This document shows, one piece after another, positions 49,084-57,753 of a stretch of 64,000 bases of DNA. Position 1 is the stretch's first letter, and each line of letters begins with the position of its first letter. The stretch covers positions 10,882,501-10,946,500 of the forward strand of contig NZ_JAQNDO010000001.1 in assembly GCF_028369105.1 (NCBI RefSeq). Reading direction: 5' to 3'. The notes under the pieces were generated by a model. That model worked only from the letters and a program-made list of their open reading frames with translations. It was not told where the DNA came from and ran no database searches. The position numbers and the translations under genes are program-made. This DNA is from Polyangium mundeleinium. GTDB lineage: Bacteria; Myxococcota_A; Polyangia; Polyangiales; Polyangiaceae.

Positions 49084-49584
49084 GAATGACCTCGTGGTTA
49101 AGAAAGTTTCTGCGTGATGCAGTGCGCGCGCATCGTACGGCGATTCCCTTCGAAAGGCGAGGTCGACCTGGGAGAAGATGGTTCGAACGTGCGCGCCCGT
49201 GCTCACGACGCTTCCCATATCGGAAGATATGGGAAGAGGCTTGATATATCGGTCATTTTCTGGTGGCGATGGATTCGTCGGCTTCGTCTTCGAGAAGGTC
49301 CTGCGAAATGAATGCTTGGCGTCCGCGCCAGGGTGGGAAGCCCATGGTCGGCCCCTTTTGTCCCGCGGCAGTCGCGGACGAGGTGCAGCACACGCTGGGC
49401 CCGTCCTCACCGATCGAATCAACTCGCTCGCCCGGGACCGCGATCGGCGGGTCGGGCGAATCCTGACGCAAGTTACGTAGCCATCGGAAAAACCCACCAC
49501 GATCGTTTGATGTCGCACGATCCGAGCATCGAGTCTCCGCTTTTGCCCGGCGGACTCTTCGGATAGCCTCGGTCGTCGGACGAC
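49084..49584. other. Divergent intergenic region with a strong hairpin
   Basis: These 501 nt lie between the ferritin-like lipoprotein gene (-) and the zinc-ribbon gene (+). Open frames cross it, but none shows protein family features. It is richer in A/T than its surroundings near 49205-49265 and contains the inverted repeat at 49211-49236. It probably holds both promoters and may carry a small transcript. Confidence 0.5.
49211..49236. promoter_or_regulatory. Perfect inverted repeat with GGAA centre
   Basis: CTTCCCATATC-GGAA-GATATGGGAAG is an 11-bp perfect inverted repeat around a 4-nt centre, in AT-richer DNA. It sits 128 nt from the minus-strand start and 349 nt from the plus-strand start, so it could be an operator shared by both genes. 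If transcribed it forms a stable hairpin with a GNRA-type loop, but no T run follows. Confidence 0.55.
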
Positions 49585-51555
49585 ATGGCAGCGATCCAAC
49601 TGTACTGCCCCTTCTGCGGTCAGAAGTTATCCATCGAGACTGAAGCATTACGCGTGCAGACGACGTGCCCGCGTTGCGCAAAGAGCTTCGTGCCGATCGA
49701 CGCGATTCCGCGCGACCAGACCTTGCCAGCGATCAAGGTCTCCGGCGTGGTCGACGCCGAAGCGCCGCCGCCGCCCGCCGAGGCGAAAGCGCCCGCGAAG
49801 AAGCCCAGTTCGCTGGCCGGGCAAGTGGATACCATCCTGCTGCCGCCGAATGGAGGCCCGCTGCCGATCGTCACCGGCGCGCAGCGGCCCGCCGCGCCGG
49901 AGCCGGCCCCCAAGGAGTTCGCGCAGGAGCCCGCGCCGACCACAGCGACGAACGCTTTGCCGGCCCCCACAGCGCCGCCGGTCCTCGACGGGCCGACGTT
50001 GATCCGCACCGCGCCGCCGGAGCCCACCGCGAATGCACCGGAAAAGGCCGACGCGCTCGCGGCGACCGTCCCCGTTGATCCTCCGGCTCCCGAGCCCCCG
50101 GCCGTCGCGCCCAAAACCCTCGAAGTGACCGTGCCCGCGGCTCCGTCGGTCGAAACTACGGCGCCCGCCGCGTCCGAGGATCTTCCGCAAGTGGCCTCCG
50201 ACGGATTGGCTGCAACGGTGACCGCCGAGCCCGAGGCCCCGGCCGTCATTCCGCCACCGCCCCCGAAGCCGGCGCCTACAGAAAGCGCGATCCCCGCGGA
50301 GCTCGCCGCGTGCGCGTCGACGCTCCTCGGCTCCGTGAGAGTGAGCGGCTCGAAGGCGCTCGGATTCGAGCACGTAGCCCTCGTCGCGGCCCTCGCCGCC
50401 GTCCTCTCGATCGTGCTGCTCGTGGTCACGAACGTCGGCGCGTTGCGGGTGCTCGGCGCGTTTTTCGGGACAATCACGCTCGCGGCGGTGCTGCTCGCGG
50501 GCGCGGCATTCTGGCTCGTCCGATCGCGGAGGGACGCCTCCGCGCCGCCCGCCCTTTCGCAACGAGCGCGCCTCGCGCTGATCGGAGGCGTGGTCGGCTC
50601 GCTCGCGCTCGGGTCCGCGATCACGGGTATCCTCGCGGCGACGACCGGGGGTCCCGGCGAGTTGCTCCACGCCAACCACCTGCCGCCGCCGAAGCTCCCG
50701 CCCAAGCCGGAGCTGCCGCCCGAGCAGCGCGCCGATTTCAAGCTGAAGCGCGAGGGCCACGTCTTCGTGAACGGCGGGCTCCTGCACGTCCCGCCGAAAT
50801 TCCGCTCGGACGACGGCGCGTTCGACCTGTACATGCATTTCCACGGCAATACGAACCTCGTCGAGGAGAGCGCCACCTCGGCCGGGCTGAACGCGCTCGT
50901 GTACACCGTGAACCTGGGCAATGGCTCGGGGCCGTACGAGGACAAGTACTCGGTCGTGGGCGTACTCGACCAGACGATCGAGAAGATCCAGGACACAGCG
51001 AAAAAACAAGGCCTGCGCGACGCCAGGGTGCGGCGCGTGGCGCTTGGCTCGTGGAGCGCGGGGTATGGGGCGCTCGCGAAGCTGCTCGACATCACGAAGA
51101 ACGTCGAGCGAATCGATTCGGTACTGGTGCTCGACGGGATCCACGCCGCGTACCTCGACCCGAAAGCGAAGACGGTCGACCCCGTCCGGCTCTCGCCGTT
51201 CTTGCGATTCGCGAAGCTCGCGTCCGAGGGAAAGCGGCTCTTCACAATCACGCACTCGAACATCGGCGGCACGGAGTACGCGAGTTCGGCGGAGAGCGCG
51301 GACGCGCTCCTGCGCGAGGTGGGCGCCGAGCGAGCCCCGGCGCAGGCGACGCCGCCGCGCGTGACCACGAAGACGGCGCTCGCCGCGTTCAACAAAGGGG
51401 CGCAGGAGACGAGGCTCGAGCAGACGACGGAAGGCAAAAAAGGCGGGTTGCACGTGCGTGGTTATTCGGGACAAACACCCGATCAGCACATGGCGCACCT
51501 CGTGCAAATGTCCGTGACCGTGCTGCCGGAGCTCGCCGAGCGCTGGAAGGAATGA
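49585..51555 (+). CDS. Zinc-ribbon membrane protein with alpha/beta-hydrolase-like domain
   Basis: The 656-aa protein begins with a Cys4 zinc ribbon (CPFCGQ...TTCPRCAKSF, residues 8-34). A Pro/Ala-rich disordered stretch (~residues 50-240) and three hydrophobic segments (~residues 265-360) follow. The C-terminal ~280 residues contain FDLYMHFHGN and the nucleophile-elbow-like ALGSWSAGYGAL, with later DGIHAAY and FTITHSNIGG, suggesting a serine-hydrolase fold. The MJ0042-type zinc ribbon and TM set are common in myxobacterial membrane proteins; the attached hydrolase domain is not one I know. The metallophosphoesterase gene follows 24 nt downstream. Confidence 0.7.
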   Translation: MAAIQLYCPFCGQKLSIETEALRVQTTCPRCAKSFVPIDAIPRDQTLPAIKVSGVVDAEAPPPPAEAKAPAKKPSSLAGQVDTILLPPNGGPLPIVTGAQRPAAPEPAPKEFAQEPAPTTATNALPAPTAPPVLDGPTLIRTAPPEPTANAPEKADALAATVPVDPPAPEPPAVAPKTLEVTVPAAPSVETTAPAASEDLPQVASDGLAATVTAEPEAPAVIPPPPPKPAPTESAIPAELAACASTLLGSVRVSGSKALGFEHVALVAALAAVLSIVLLVVTNVGALRVLGAFFGTITLAAVLLAGAAFWLVRSRRDASAPPALSQRARLALIGGVVGSLALGSAITGILAATTGGPGELLHANHLPPPKLPPKPELPPEQRADFKLKREGHVFVNGGLLHVPPKFRSDDGAFDLYMHFHGNTNLVEESATSAGLNALVYTVNLGNGSGPYEDKYSVVGVLDQTIEKIQDTAKKQGLRDARVRRVALGSWSAGYGALAKLLDITKNVERIDSVLVLDGIHAAYLDPKAKTVDPVRLSPFLRFAKLASEGKRLFTITHSNIGGTEYASSAESADALLREVGAERAPAQATPPRVTTKTALAAFNKGAQETRLEQTTEGKKGGLHVRGYSGQTPDQHMAHLVQMSVTVLPELAERWKE

Positions 51556-51579
51556 GGGTCCGCGGGAGCACGTGAGCGA

Positions 51580-52554
51580 ATGAATGGGAGCGCTTCGGTT
51601 CGTGCCCTCAGCGCGCTTGCCCTCGCGGCGGTTTGCCTTTCCACGTGCACGCGCCCCCGAGAGCTCCCGCCGTGCGACGAATCCCCCGCTCTCCCCGTGA
51701 TGTTGAAGGATCCCGCCGCCGCCGTGATCGTCGCGGCGGGTGATATCGCCGAGTGTCCCGGGGGGCGGCAGGAGGAGACAGCGGCGCTCGTCGAGCAAAT
51801 CGGGCCGGACGCGGTGTTCACGCTCGGCGACACCACGTATCCGAACGGCGCGCTCGACGAGTTTCTCGATTGTTATCACCCGAGCTGGGGCAAGTTTCGC
51901 CCAATCACGCGCGCGGTCGTGGGCAACCACGAGTACCACGCGCCGCGTGCCGGGCCGTTCTTCGCTTATTTCTGCGGCGGCGCGGGGGCGCCTTTCGAGG
52001 GGCGCGCGAGCTTCGACATCGGAGCCTGGCACGTCGTGATGCTGAACTCCAATTGCGGCGGCGACCTCGACGTCCCTTCCTCGGTCCCCGATGATTTCGG
52101 CGGTTGCGGGCCGGACTCCCCGCAGATGCGCTGGCTCAAAGAAGACCTCGCGGCGCACCCGTCGCGCTGCACACTCGCGATGTGGCACCACGCGCGGTTC
52201 ACCTCCGGCGAGCACGGGAGCGCCGATTCCATGCGGGATTCGTGGCGTATTTTGCAGGATGCCGGCGTCGACGTCGTCCTCGCCGGCCACGCGCACCTTT
52301 ACGAGCGTTTCGCGCCCATGGACGCCGACGGCCAGGTCGACGTCGTGCGGGGAATGCGCGGGTTCGTTGTCGGCACCGGTGGCAAGGTGCCGCTGCACGC
52401 CGCCTTCGAGGTTCACGCGGGGAGCGAGATACGGAATACCGATACGCTCGGCGTGCTTCGGCTCGAGCTCCGGTCGGAAGGATACGCCTGGCGATTCGTA
52501 CCGGTCTCGGGCGGCTCGTTTACCGACGAGGGCGCGGCGCCGTGTCACGATTGA
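51580..52554 (+). CDS. Exported metallophosphoesterase
   Basis: The 324-aa protein has a signal sequence with a possible lipobox (CLSTC) and the calcineurin-like metal-site motifs in order: AAGDIAEC, TLGDTTYP, VVGNHEY, LAMWHHARF and LAGHAHLYER. It is probably a periplasmic or outer-membrane phosphatase of the purple acid phosphatase/PhoD-like type. It lies between the zinc-ribbon gene (24 nt) and an outer-membrane-like gene that overlaps its end by 13 nt, so the three likely share a transcript. Confidence 0.88.
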   Translation: MNGSASVRALSALALAAVCLSTCTRPRELPPCDESPALPVMLKDPAAAVIVAAGDIAECPGGRQEETAALVEQIGPDAVFTLGDTTYPNGALDEFLDCYHPSWGKFRPITRAVVGNHEYHAPRAGPFFAYFCGGAGAPFEGRASFDIGAWHVVMLNSNCGGDLDVPSSVPDDFGGCGPDSPQMRWLKEDLAAHPSRCTLAMWHHARFTSGEHGSADSMRDSWRILQDAGVDVVLAGHAHLYERFAPMDADGQVDVVRGMRGFVVGTGGKVPLHAAFEVHAGSEIRNTDTLGVLRLELRSEGYAWRFVPVSGGSFTDEGAAPCHD

Positions 52555-53114
52555 GGTGCGCCCTTCTGGTCTCGCTCGTGACCACCCTGGTCGCGCCGGC
52601 CGCGCGCGGGGAGGCGCCGCCGGCGCGGCTTCGGTGGAGCATCGATGCCCGCCTCGGGTATGCCACGGCGTGGACCACCGGGCAGTCGTACCTCGGGCCG
52701 GCGACCGGGCTCATCGGAGGCCTGACGTTCCGCGTGCCGATTCACGTCGAGGTCGGCGCGGCGTATCACGTCGGCAGCATCGAATCGGCCGCGAACGATA
52801 CGCTCGTCTACTGGTCGCGCCGACGGTCCGTGTTCGTCCACGCCGCAACCGGTTACGATCGAACGATGCTCGCCGGACGACTGCTCGTAAGGCCGAGGTT
52901 CATCCTCGGTTCTCTCTTCATTGTGGACGAAGCGCAGCTCGGCGGGGTGATGCGCCAGGGGATCGAGCCGAGGTTCACGTTCGGCCCCGGCGTCGATATC
53001 CTCTTTCATTTCGGGGCTCTTCACGCGGGGATCGACGCACGCGCGCTCTTCGTTCCGTCCCATGTGGCCGCGCCGATCGGCGGACTCTTTGGTGTGTTTG
53101 GCGTCGAAAAGTAA
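52542..53114 (+). CDS. Outer-membrane beta-barrel-like protein
   Basis: The ~190-aa protein begins at GTG 52542 (GAGGG upstream), overlapping the phosphoesterase gene by 13 nt. It has a signal peptide (CALLVSLVTTLVAPAARGEA). The mature part alternates hydrophobic and polar residues with aromatic strand ends (ARLGYATAW, VEVGAAYHVGS, FILGSLFIVDE, GVDILFHFGALHAGIDARALF), as in small eight-stranded barrels. No enzymatic residues are evident. TTG at 52551 is an alternative start. Confidence 0.6.
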   Translation: MSRLRCALLVSLVTTLVAPAARGEAPPARLRWSIDARLGYATAWTTGQSYLGPATGLIGGLTFRVPIHVEVGAAYHVGSIESAANDTLVYWSRRRSVFVHAATGYDRTMLAGRLLVRPRFILGSLFIVDEAQLGGVMRQGIEPRFTFGPGVDILFHFGALHAGIDARALFVPSHVAAPIGGLFGVFGVEK

Positions 53115-53245
53115 GCCGGCCGAGATGTCGCGCCATTGGCGCAACGCGCAATCGCGGCGGACCGCGCCATCGTACTGCCGTATCATTGCTTTGCATTGAT
53201 GATGCAACGCCACCTGTGATAATAGCTCGAAGGATGATGGCCTCG

Positions 53246-54622
53246 ATGCGCCGCTCCTTTCCCGTCGCCCCGTTGCTCCTCACGATGTGTTTCGCCGCCG
53301 GCCCGCTGGGCTGCGGATCGACCACGGAAAATTGTCGCCCCGCGATCTCCGGAGACGTCGCGGCCGAGGCGCCCCGCGTGGATGCGGGTGTCAGCGGTAT
53401 GGCGGGCGCGCGCATGGATGCGGCGGCCGACGCGAGGGCAAATGCGAACGCGAATGTCGAGCCGCCACGGCCTGAGGCGCAGCTGCGCGACGCCGCCGAG
53501 CTGCGCGCCCGCGCCAAGGTGAATATCGATGCGGGTCGTTGGCGGGAAGCCTTGCCGGATCTGGAGCGCGCTTTCGAGCTCTCGGGGGATGTGACGATCC
53601 TCGGGGACCTCGGCCTCGCACTGCAAGCGGCCGGGCGGCTCGACGAGGCGTGGCTCGCGTTGCATCGATTCCGCGTGGAGGCGCGCACGGCGTACGAGCC
53701 GATCCGCGCGAAGATTGATGGGGCGCTCGGCGAGCTTTCGGGGAAGCTCGGCGGACTCGTGGTGGAAGGCGGCGTGCCAGGCGCCCTCGTGCTCGTCCGG
53801 GGACAAATTGCCGCCAAATTGCCAATGACCTCACCGATTTACCTCGCGCCGGGGGACGTCTCGGTCGTGGTCCGCCCGCCTGGAAAACCCGACTTGACGG
53901 TCCGCGCGCGTCTCGCGGTGGGCGCCGTTGCCCGCGCGAGCGCGAACCTGGATACGCCTGGCATTGGCGTGGCGGCAGGAGGTCTCACCGGGACGGTCGG
54001 TGGGCTCGCGGGTGGGCTTACCGGTGGGCTCGGCAAACCCACGGGACAACTCACGGGGGCGGTCGGCGGACTCACGGCGCCCATTGGGGGACTCACGGCG
54101 CCGGTGGGAGGACTCACGGCCCCGAACCCTGGAATCGAGGCGCCGAATCCTGGACTCACGGCGCCGAATCCCAATATCGGGGCCCCGAATCTCTCGGCAC
54201 CCGTCGGCGCAGTGACAGCGCCCGTCGGCGCGATCGCGGCGCCCGTTGCCGCGGCGACGGCGCCCGTTTGGCCCATCGTGGTGGGCGTCGGCGGGCTCGC
54301 GGTGATGGGCGGCGCGATTGCGGCCTCGGTCGTGCATTCGGGCAGGCTCGACAATTTCGACGCGAACCTCTGCGGCGGGTCGGGCGCAAGCCTGGAATGC
54401 CCCTCCATCGAATCCGGAATCAAGGTGACGACCGGGCTCCAGGTCGTGGGGTACATCCTCGGAACTGCCGCGCTCACCACGGGGATCGTGGTCTTCGCCG
54501 TGACGCGATCGGCGCCCGATCTCGAATGCCCGAAGGTGGGCCGCGCGCCGGCCTTGACCCTCCAGTGTGGCCCCCACGTGGGCGGCAAAGGCGGCGGCGT
54601 GGGTTGCGTCGGCACGTTCTGA
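53246..54622 (+). CDS. Lipoprotein with TPR-like and PEGA-like segments and GGLTAP repeats
   Basis: The 458-aa lipoprotein (lipobox GPLGC) has a TPR-like helical segment (AKVNIDAGRWREALPDLERA, then LGDLGLALQAAGRLDEAW). A PEGA-like beta segment follows (GGLVVEGGVPGALVLVRGQ...LAPGDVSVVVRPPG). Next is a low-complexity Gly/Leu/Thr/Ala/Pro repeat region (GGLTAPVGGLTAPNPG; DNA 53980-54240). Two C-terminal hydrophobic helices close the protein. Its layout parallels the TPR-PEGA protein at 57750. Alternative ATGs at 53234 and 53237 exist; 53246 gives the most normal signal. Confidence 0.65.
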   Translation: MRRSFPVAPLLLTMCFAAGPLGCGSTTENCRPAISGDVAAEAPRVDAGVSGMAGARMDAAADARANANANVEPPRPEAQLRDAAELRARAKVNIDAGRWREALPDLERAFELSGDVTILGDLGLALQAAGRLDEAWLALHRFRVEARTAYEPIRAKIDGALGELSGKLGGLVVEGGVPGALVLVRGQIAAKLPMTSPIYLAPGDVSVVVRPPGKPDLTVRARLAVGAVARASANLDTPGIGVAAGGLTGTVGGLAGGLTGGLGKPTGQLTGAVGGLTAPIGGLTAPVGGLTAPNPGIEAPNPGLTAPNPNIGAPNLSAPVGAVTAPVGAIAAPVAAATAPVWPIVVGVGGLAVMGGAIAASVVHSGRLDNFDANLCGGSGASLECPSIESGIKVTTGLQVVGYILGTAALTTGIVVFAVTRSAPDLECPKVGRAPALTLQCGPHVGGKGGGVGCVGTF

Positions 54623-54647
54623 ATTGGTCTTTCCAGAAAAACACATC

Positions 54648-55508
54648 ATGATCGAAGCCACGAGCAAGCGGATTCGCGTGGATGACGTCGAGCTCCACGT
54701 TCTCACGGAGGGCTCGGGCCCGCCGATCCTCGTCCCCACTGGCTGCGGGATCGAGTTCTACCGGCGTACCTTTTCCCGGCGGCTCCTCGATGCCCATACG
54801 TTCGTCTACGTCGAGATGCGAGGCACGGGGGCATCAACCGGCAGCCCCGAGGGGGCCACGTATGCGACGCTCGCCGATGATCTGGATGCCGCGCGTGAGA
54901 AGCTCGGGATCGATCGCGCCGTGGTCATGGGCCATTCGAACCACGGAGGCATCGCGCTCGAATTCGGGCTCCGTCACCGGGAGCACGCGGCCGCAGTCGT
55001 CTCCGTGGCGAGCGTGCCCGATTTCAGCCGCGCCATGAGCGTGGGAATCGCGCGGTGGGAGGCGGAGGCGAGCGCGCCACGGAAGGAGCTCCTCGCTCGC
55101 AACCAAGCCGAGCTCGGCGCCCTCGATACGAGCACGATGGATCCCGACGAGCTCACCCTCCGTCGATACCTCGCATTGCATCCACTCGTGTGGAACGATC
55201 CGGCGCTCGACGCCGGTGCCCTTTGGGGAGGCGTCCCGAAGGGATTTGCCCTTTACATGCAATCGGTCATCCGCCCCGAAGCGGAGCGCTGGAGCCTCGT
55301 GCCGTCCCTCGGCGAGATGGCTTGCCCCGTCCTCGCCCTCTGTGGCCGATACGATTACGTCTGCCCTGTGGAGTTATGGGCGGAGGCGATCGACGCGGTG
55401 CCGCGGGGCGTTCTCGACATCTTCGAGAGGAGCGGGCACAATCCTCAATACGAGGAGTCGGCGCGATTCGACGCCGTCTTGCTCGCATTCTTGCGCGCCC
55501 TTGCCTGA
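54648..55508 (+). CDS. Alpha/beta-hydrolase (proline iminopeptidase-like)
   Basis: The 286-aa protein lacks a signal peptide. It shows VLTEGSGPPILVPTGCG, a MRGTGAST turn as in the prolyl aminopeptidase/epoxide hydrolase clade, nucleophile elbow VMGHSNHGGIALEF (Ser), acid in LCGRYDYVCP and His in RSGHNPQYEE. All three catalytic residues are in place. The substrate cannot be predicted. An OsmC gene follows 31 nt downstream. Confidence 0.85.
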   Translation: MIEATSKRIRVDDVELHVLTEGSGPPILVPTGCGIEFYRRTFSRRLLDAHTFVYVEMRGTGASTGSPEGATYATLADDLDAAREKLGIDRAVVMGHSNHGGIALEFGLRHREHAAAVVSVASVPDFSRAMSVGIARWEAEASAPRKELLARNQAELGALDTSTMDPDELTLRRYLALHPLVWNDPALDAGALWGGVPKGFALYMQSVIRPEAERWSLVPSLGEMACPVLALCGRYDYVCPVELWAEAIDAVPRGVLDIFERSGHNPQYEESARFDAVLLAFLRALA

Positions 55509-55539
55509 GGGTGCGCGCCGGCCGATGGAGGTCATGACC

Positions 55540-56076
55540 ATGGAATCGCTTGGTGGTTGCTGCACCCTCGACATCGATAGGTTCCGGAACACGCGCGACG
55601 CGGTGGAGAAAGCGCCCGAAGCAGGGAAAGGGAGCTTCGAGACCGTGACCGAGTGGCGGGACGGCGCGCAAGCCGTGACGCGGGCGAGGTCCTTCAAGAT
55701 CGAGACGGACGAGCCCACGCCGCTCGGCGGAAAAGACCAGCACGTCGATCCAATGGAGCTCTTGCTCGCGGCCCTCGGATCGTGCCTCACAATTGGATGG
55801 GTCACGCAGGCGCGGCTGCGCGGGATCGAGTATCGCAACCTCGTGATCAAGGTGCAGGCGCCGTTCGACCTGCGCGGATATCTCGCGCTGGATCCTTCTG
55901 TCCGGCCCGGGTTCGGGCAGCTTCGTTATACCGTGGACGTGGACACCGACGCGGACGCGGCGCTGCTCGAAGAGATTCGAATCGCCGTGGAACGGACGAG
56001 CCCCATGCTCGACAATGTCTTGCGTCCGACGCCGGTCGAAGGGATCGTCCAGCAGCGCCCGAGCGTCTCGGCCTGA
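55540..56076 (+). CDS. OsmC family protein
   Basis: The 178-aa protein has the OsmC/Ohr-like fold with HVDPMELLLAALGSCLTIG, containing the first conserved Cys near residue 81, and a ligand Glu nearby. OsmC-family proteins reduce organic hydroperoxides using two cysteines. The second resolving Cys of Ohr is not evident, so it may be an OsmC-like non-peroxidase relative. ATG at 55540 is chosen because GGAGG lies 8 nt upstream; two earlier in-frame ATGs exist. Confidence 0.85.
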   Translation: MESLGGCCTLDIDRFRNTRDAVEKAPEAGKGSFETVTEWRDGAQAVTRARSFKIETDEPTPLGGKDQHVDPMELLLAALGSCLTIGWVTQARLRGIEYRNLVIKVQAPFDLRGYLALDPSVRPGFGQLRYTVDVDTDADAALLEEIRIAVERTSPMLDNVLRPTPVEGIVQQRPSVSA

Positions 56077-56265
56077 TCCCAAAACCGGCATCGTTCCCTC
56101 CGCTCCGCACACCATTCACGCGTCGTCCGACGCCGCGGACGTTCGAGCCCTCTAAAAAGCACCGTACGGGAGAATACCAGCGCTCAGGCACGGGCGAGAG
56201 AAGTGCGCTGCGCTATGGTGTGCGAGGTCGCAGTCGCACGGGGGATCGTCGGGCGGGGGGGACGA

Positions 56266-57753
56266 ATGCAGGTCGAGCGCAGGTCGGATTCGTCGTGGGA
56301 AGACGAGCCTTCGGGTCTGCCCGTGGCCATCGGCGACGTCCTCGATGGCAAGTATCGCGTCCTGCGCGTCCTCGGCAAAGGCGGCATGGGCGTGATCGTG
56401 GCCGCGGTGCACGTGGAGCTCGGGCACCGGGTCGCGCTCAAATTCCTATTGAAATCAGCGATGCAGAACGAGGAGGTCGTTGCCCGATTCGCCCGCGAAG
56501 CGAGGGCCGCGGCCATGATCCAGAACGAGCACGCGACGCGCGTGCTCGATATCGGGCGATTGCCGAGCGGACAGCCCTACATGGTGCTCGAGCTGCTCGA
56601 AGGCTCGGATCTCGGCGCGCATGTCGCCCGAAACGGCCCCCTCCCCATCGAGGACGCCGTCACGTACGTACTCGAGGCGTGCGAGGCGATCGCCGAGGCC
56701 CATTCCCTCGGAATCGTCCATCGTGATCTCAAGCCCGACAACCTTTTCCTCGCCCGGCGTCCGGACGGATCCCGCATCGTGAAGGTGCTCGATTTCGGAA
56801 TTTCCAAGCTGTCGGTCGATAATGGAACTTCGCCGGAGCGCGGCGCTCCGCTCACGACGACCTCCGCCGTGATCGGCTCACCAATGTACATGTCGCCCGA
56901 GCAGCTCCGCGCCACGCGCGACGCCGATCCCCGCTCGGACATCTGGTCCATCGGCGTGACGCTGTACGAGCTGATCGCGGGGGAAGGCCCCTTCCCCTGG
57001 CAAAGCCTGCCCGAGCTCTGCGCGGCCATTCTGAAGGACCCACCGACGCCGCTCCGCGCGCGTCTTCCCGACGCGCCGCCGGAGCTCGACGCGGCGCTCC
57101 TGCGTTGTCTGCAGAAAACCCCGGGCGATAGGTACACGAACATCGCCGAACTCGCGGTCGCGCTCGCGCCGTTCGGCAAGCCCGGAGCCATTGCGTCGAG
57201 CGAGCGCGCGGTGCGCCTGCTCGCGCGTGGTACGTCCGCGGAGCGCTCCCCCAGCGCGCGCGGCCCGCTGAGCACGAGCCCGACCTTGACCGATCCGCGC
57301 GTGCTCCTCCCGCCGTTGCATTCGACGCCGCCGGTCTCGGCGACCTCGCTGCTCGAGCGTGATCCCGCGGGGGCGAAGTGGCAACGAATGCTGCGGCCCG
57401 TGCCGCTGCTCGCGCTCGTGGCGGCGCTCATCCTCGCAGGAGGCGCAGGGATCCGGCTGCAGCGCGCGTACGGATCGCCGAACGTCGTCGCAGACCTTGC
57501 GCATGGCGGAATCGAGGCGACGCTCGGCCCGGCGTTCACGAAGGTGAAACCGCTGCCGGCATCCGTCGAGGCCGCCGAGACGAAAGCGCATCCGCCCGTC
57601 ATGGTAGAGGCGCGACCCGCACCGCGGCCGATGAGTAAGACGCCGCAGGGGGGCTTTTCAAAGCCGCGGCCGCAAAGCACGATCACGGACAAGATCTCGG
57701 AGAAACCCCCGTCGTCCGTGAAGCGCCCCAATCCTTTCGACGGGCGCGAATGA
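56266..57753 (+). CDS. Membrane Ser/Thr kinase
   Basis: The 495-aa kinase has GKGGMGVIVAAV, HRDLKPDNLF (His152), DFGISKL and GSPMYMSPEQ (kinase domain ~residues 30-290). A Ser/Pro-rich juxtamembrane stretch, one TM helix (~residues 380-400) and a basic Pro-rich extracytoplasmic tail follow. ATG at 56266 follows a G-rich Shine-Dalgarno-like run. The next gene overlaps the stop by 4 nt (ATGA, 57750-57753). A TPR-PEGA and a lectin gene follow in coupled order, suggesting one signalling/surface module. Confidence 0.88.
   Translation: MQVERRSDSSWEDEPSGLPVAIGDVLDGKYRVLRVLGKGGMGVIVAAVHVELGHRVALKFLLKSAMQNEEVVARFAREARAAAMIQNEHATRVLDIGRLPSGQPYMVLELLEGSDLGAHVARNGPLPIEDAVTYVLEACEAIAEAHSLGIVHRDLKPDNLFLARRPDGSRIVKVLDFGISKLSVDNGTSPERGAPLTTTSAVIGSPMYMSPEQLRATRDADPRSDIWSIGVTLYELIAGEGPFPWQSLPELCAAILKDPPTPLRARLPDAPPELDAALLRCLQKTPGDRYTNIAELAVALAPFGKPGAIASSERAVRLLARGTSAERSPSARGPLSTSPTLTDPRVLLPPLHSTPPVSATSLLERDPAGAKWQRMLRPVPLLALVAALILAGGAGIRLQRAYGSPNVVADLAHGGIEATLGPAFTKVKPLPASVEAAETKAHPPVMVEARPAPRPMSKTPQGGFSKPRPQSTITDKISEKPPSSVKRPNPFDGRE

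Noticed and set aside
53980-54240. Possible minisatellite in the GGLTAP region
   Set aside because: Units are of uneven length and diverged; it is coding low complexity within a lipoprotein.
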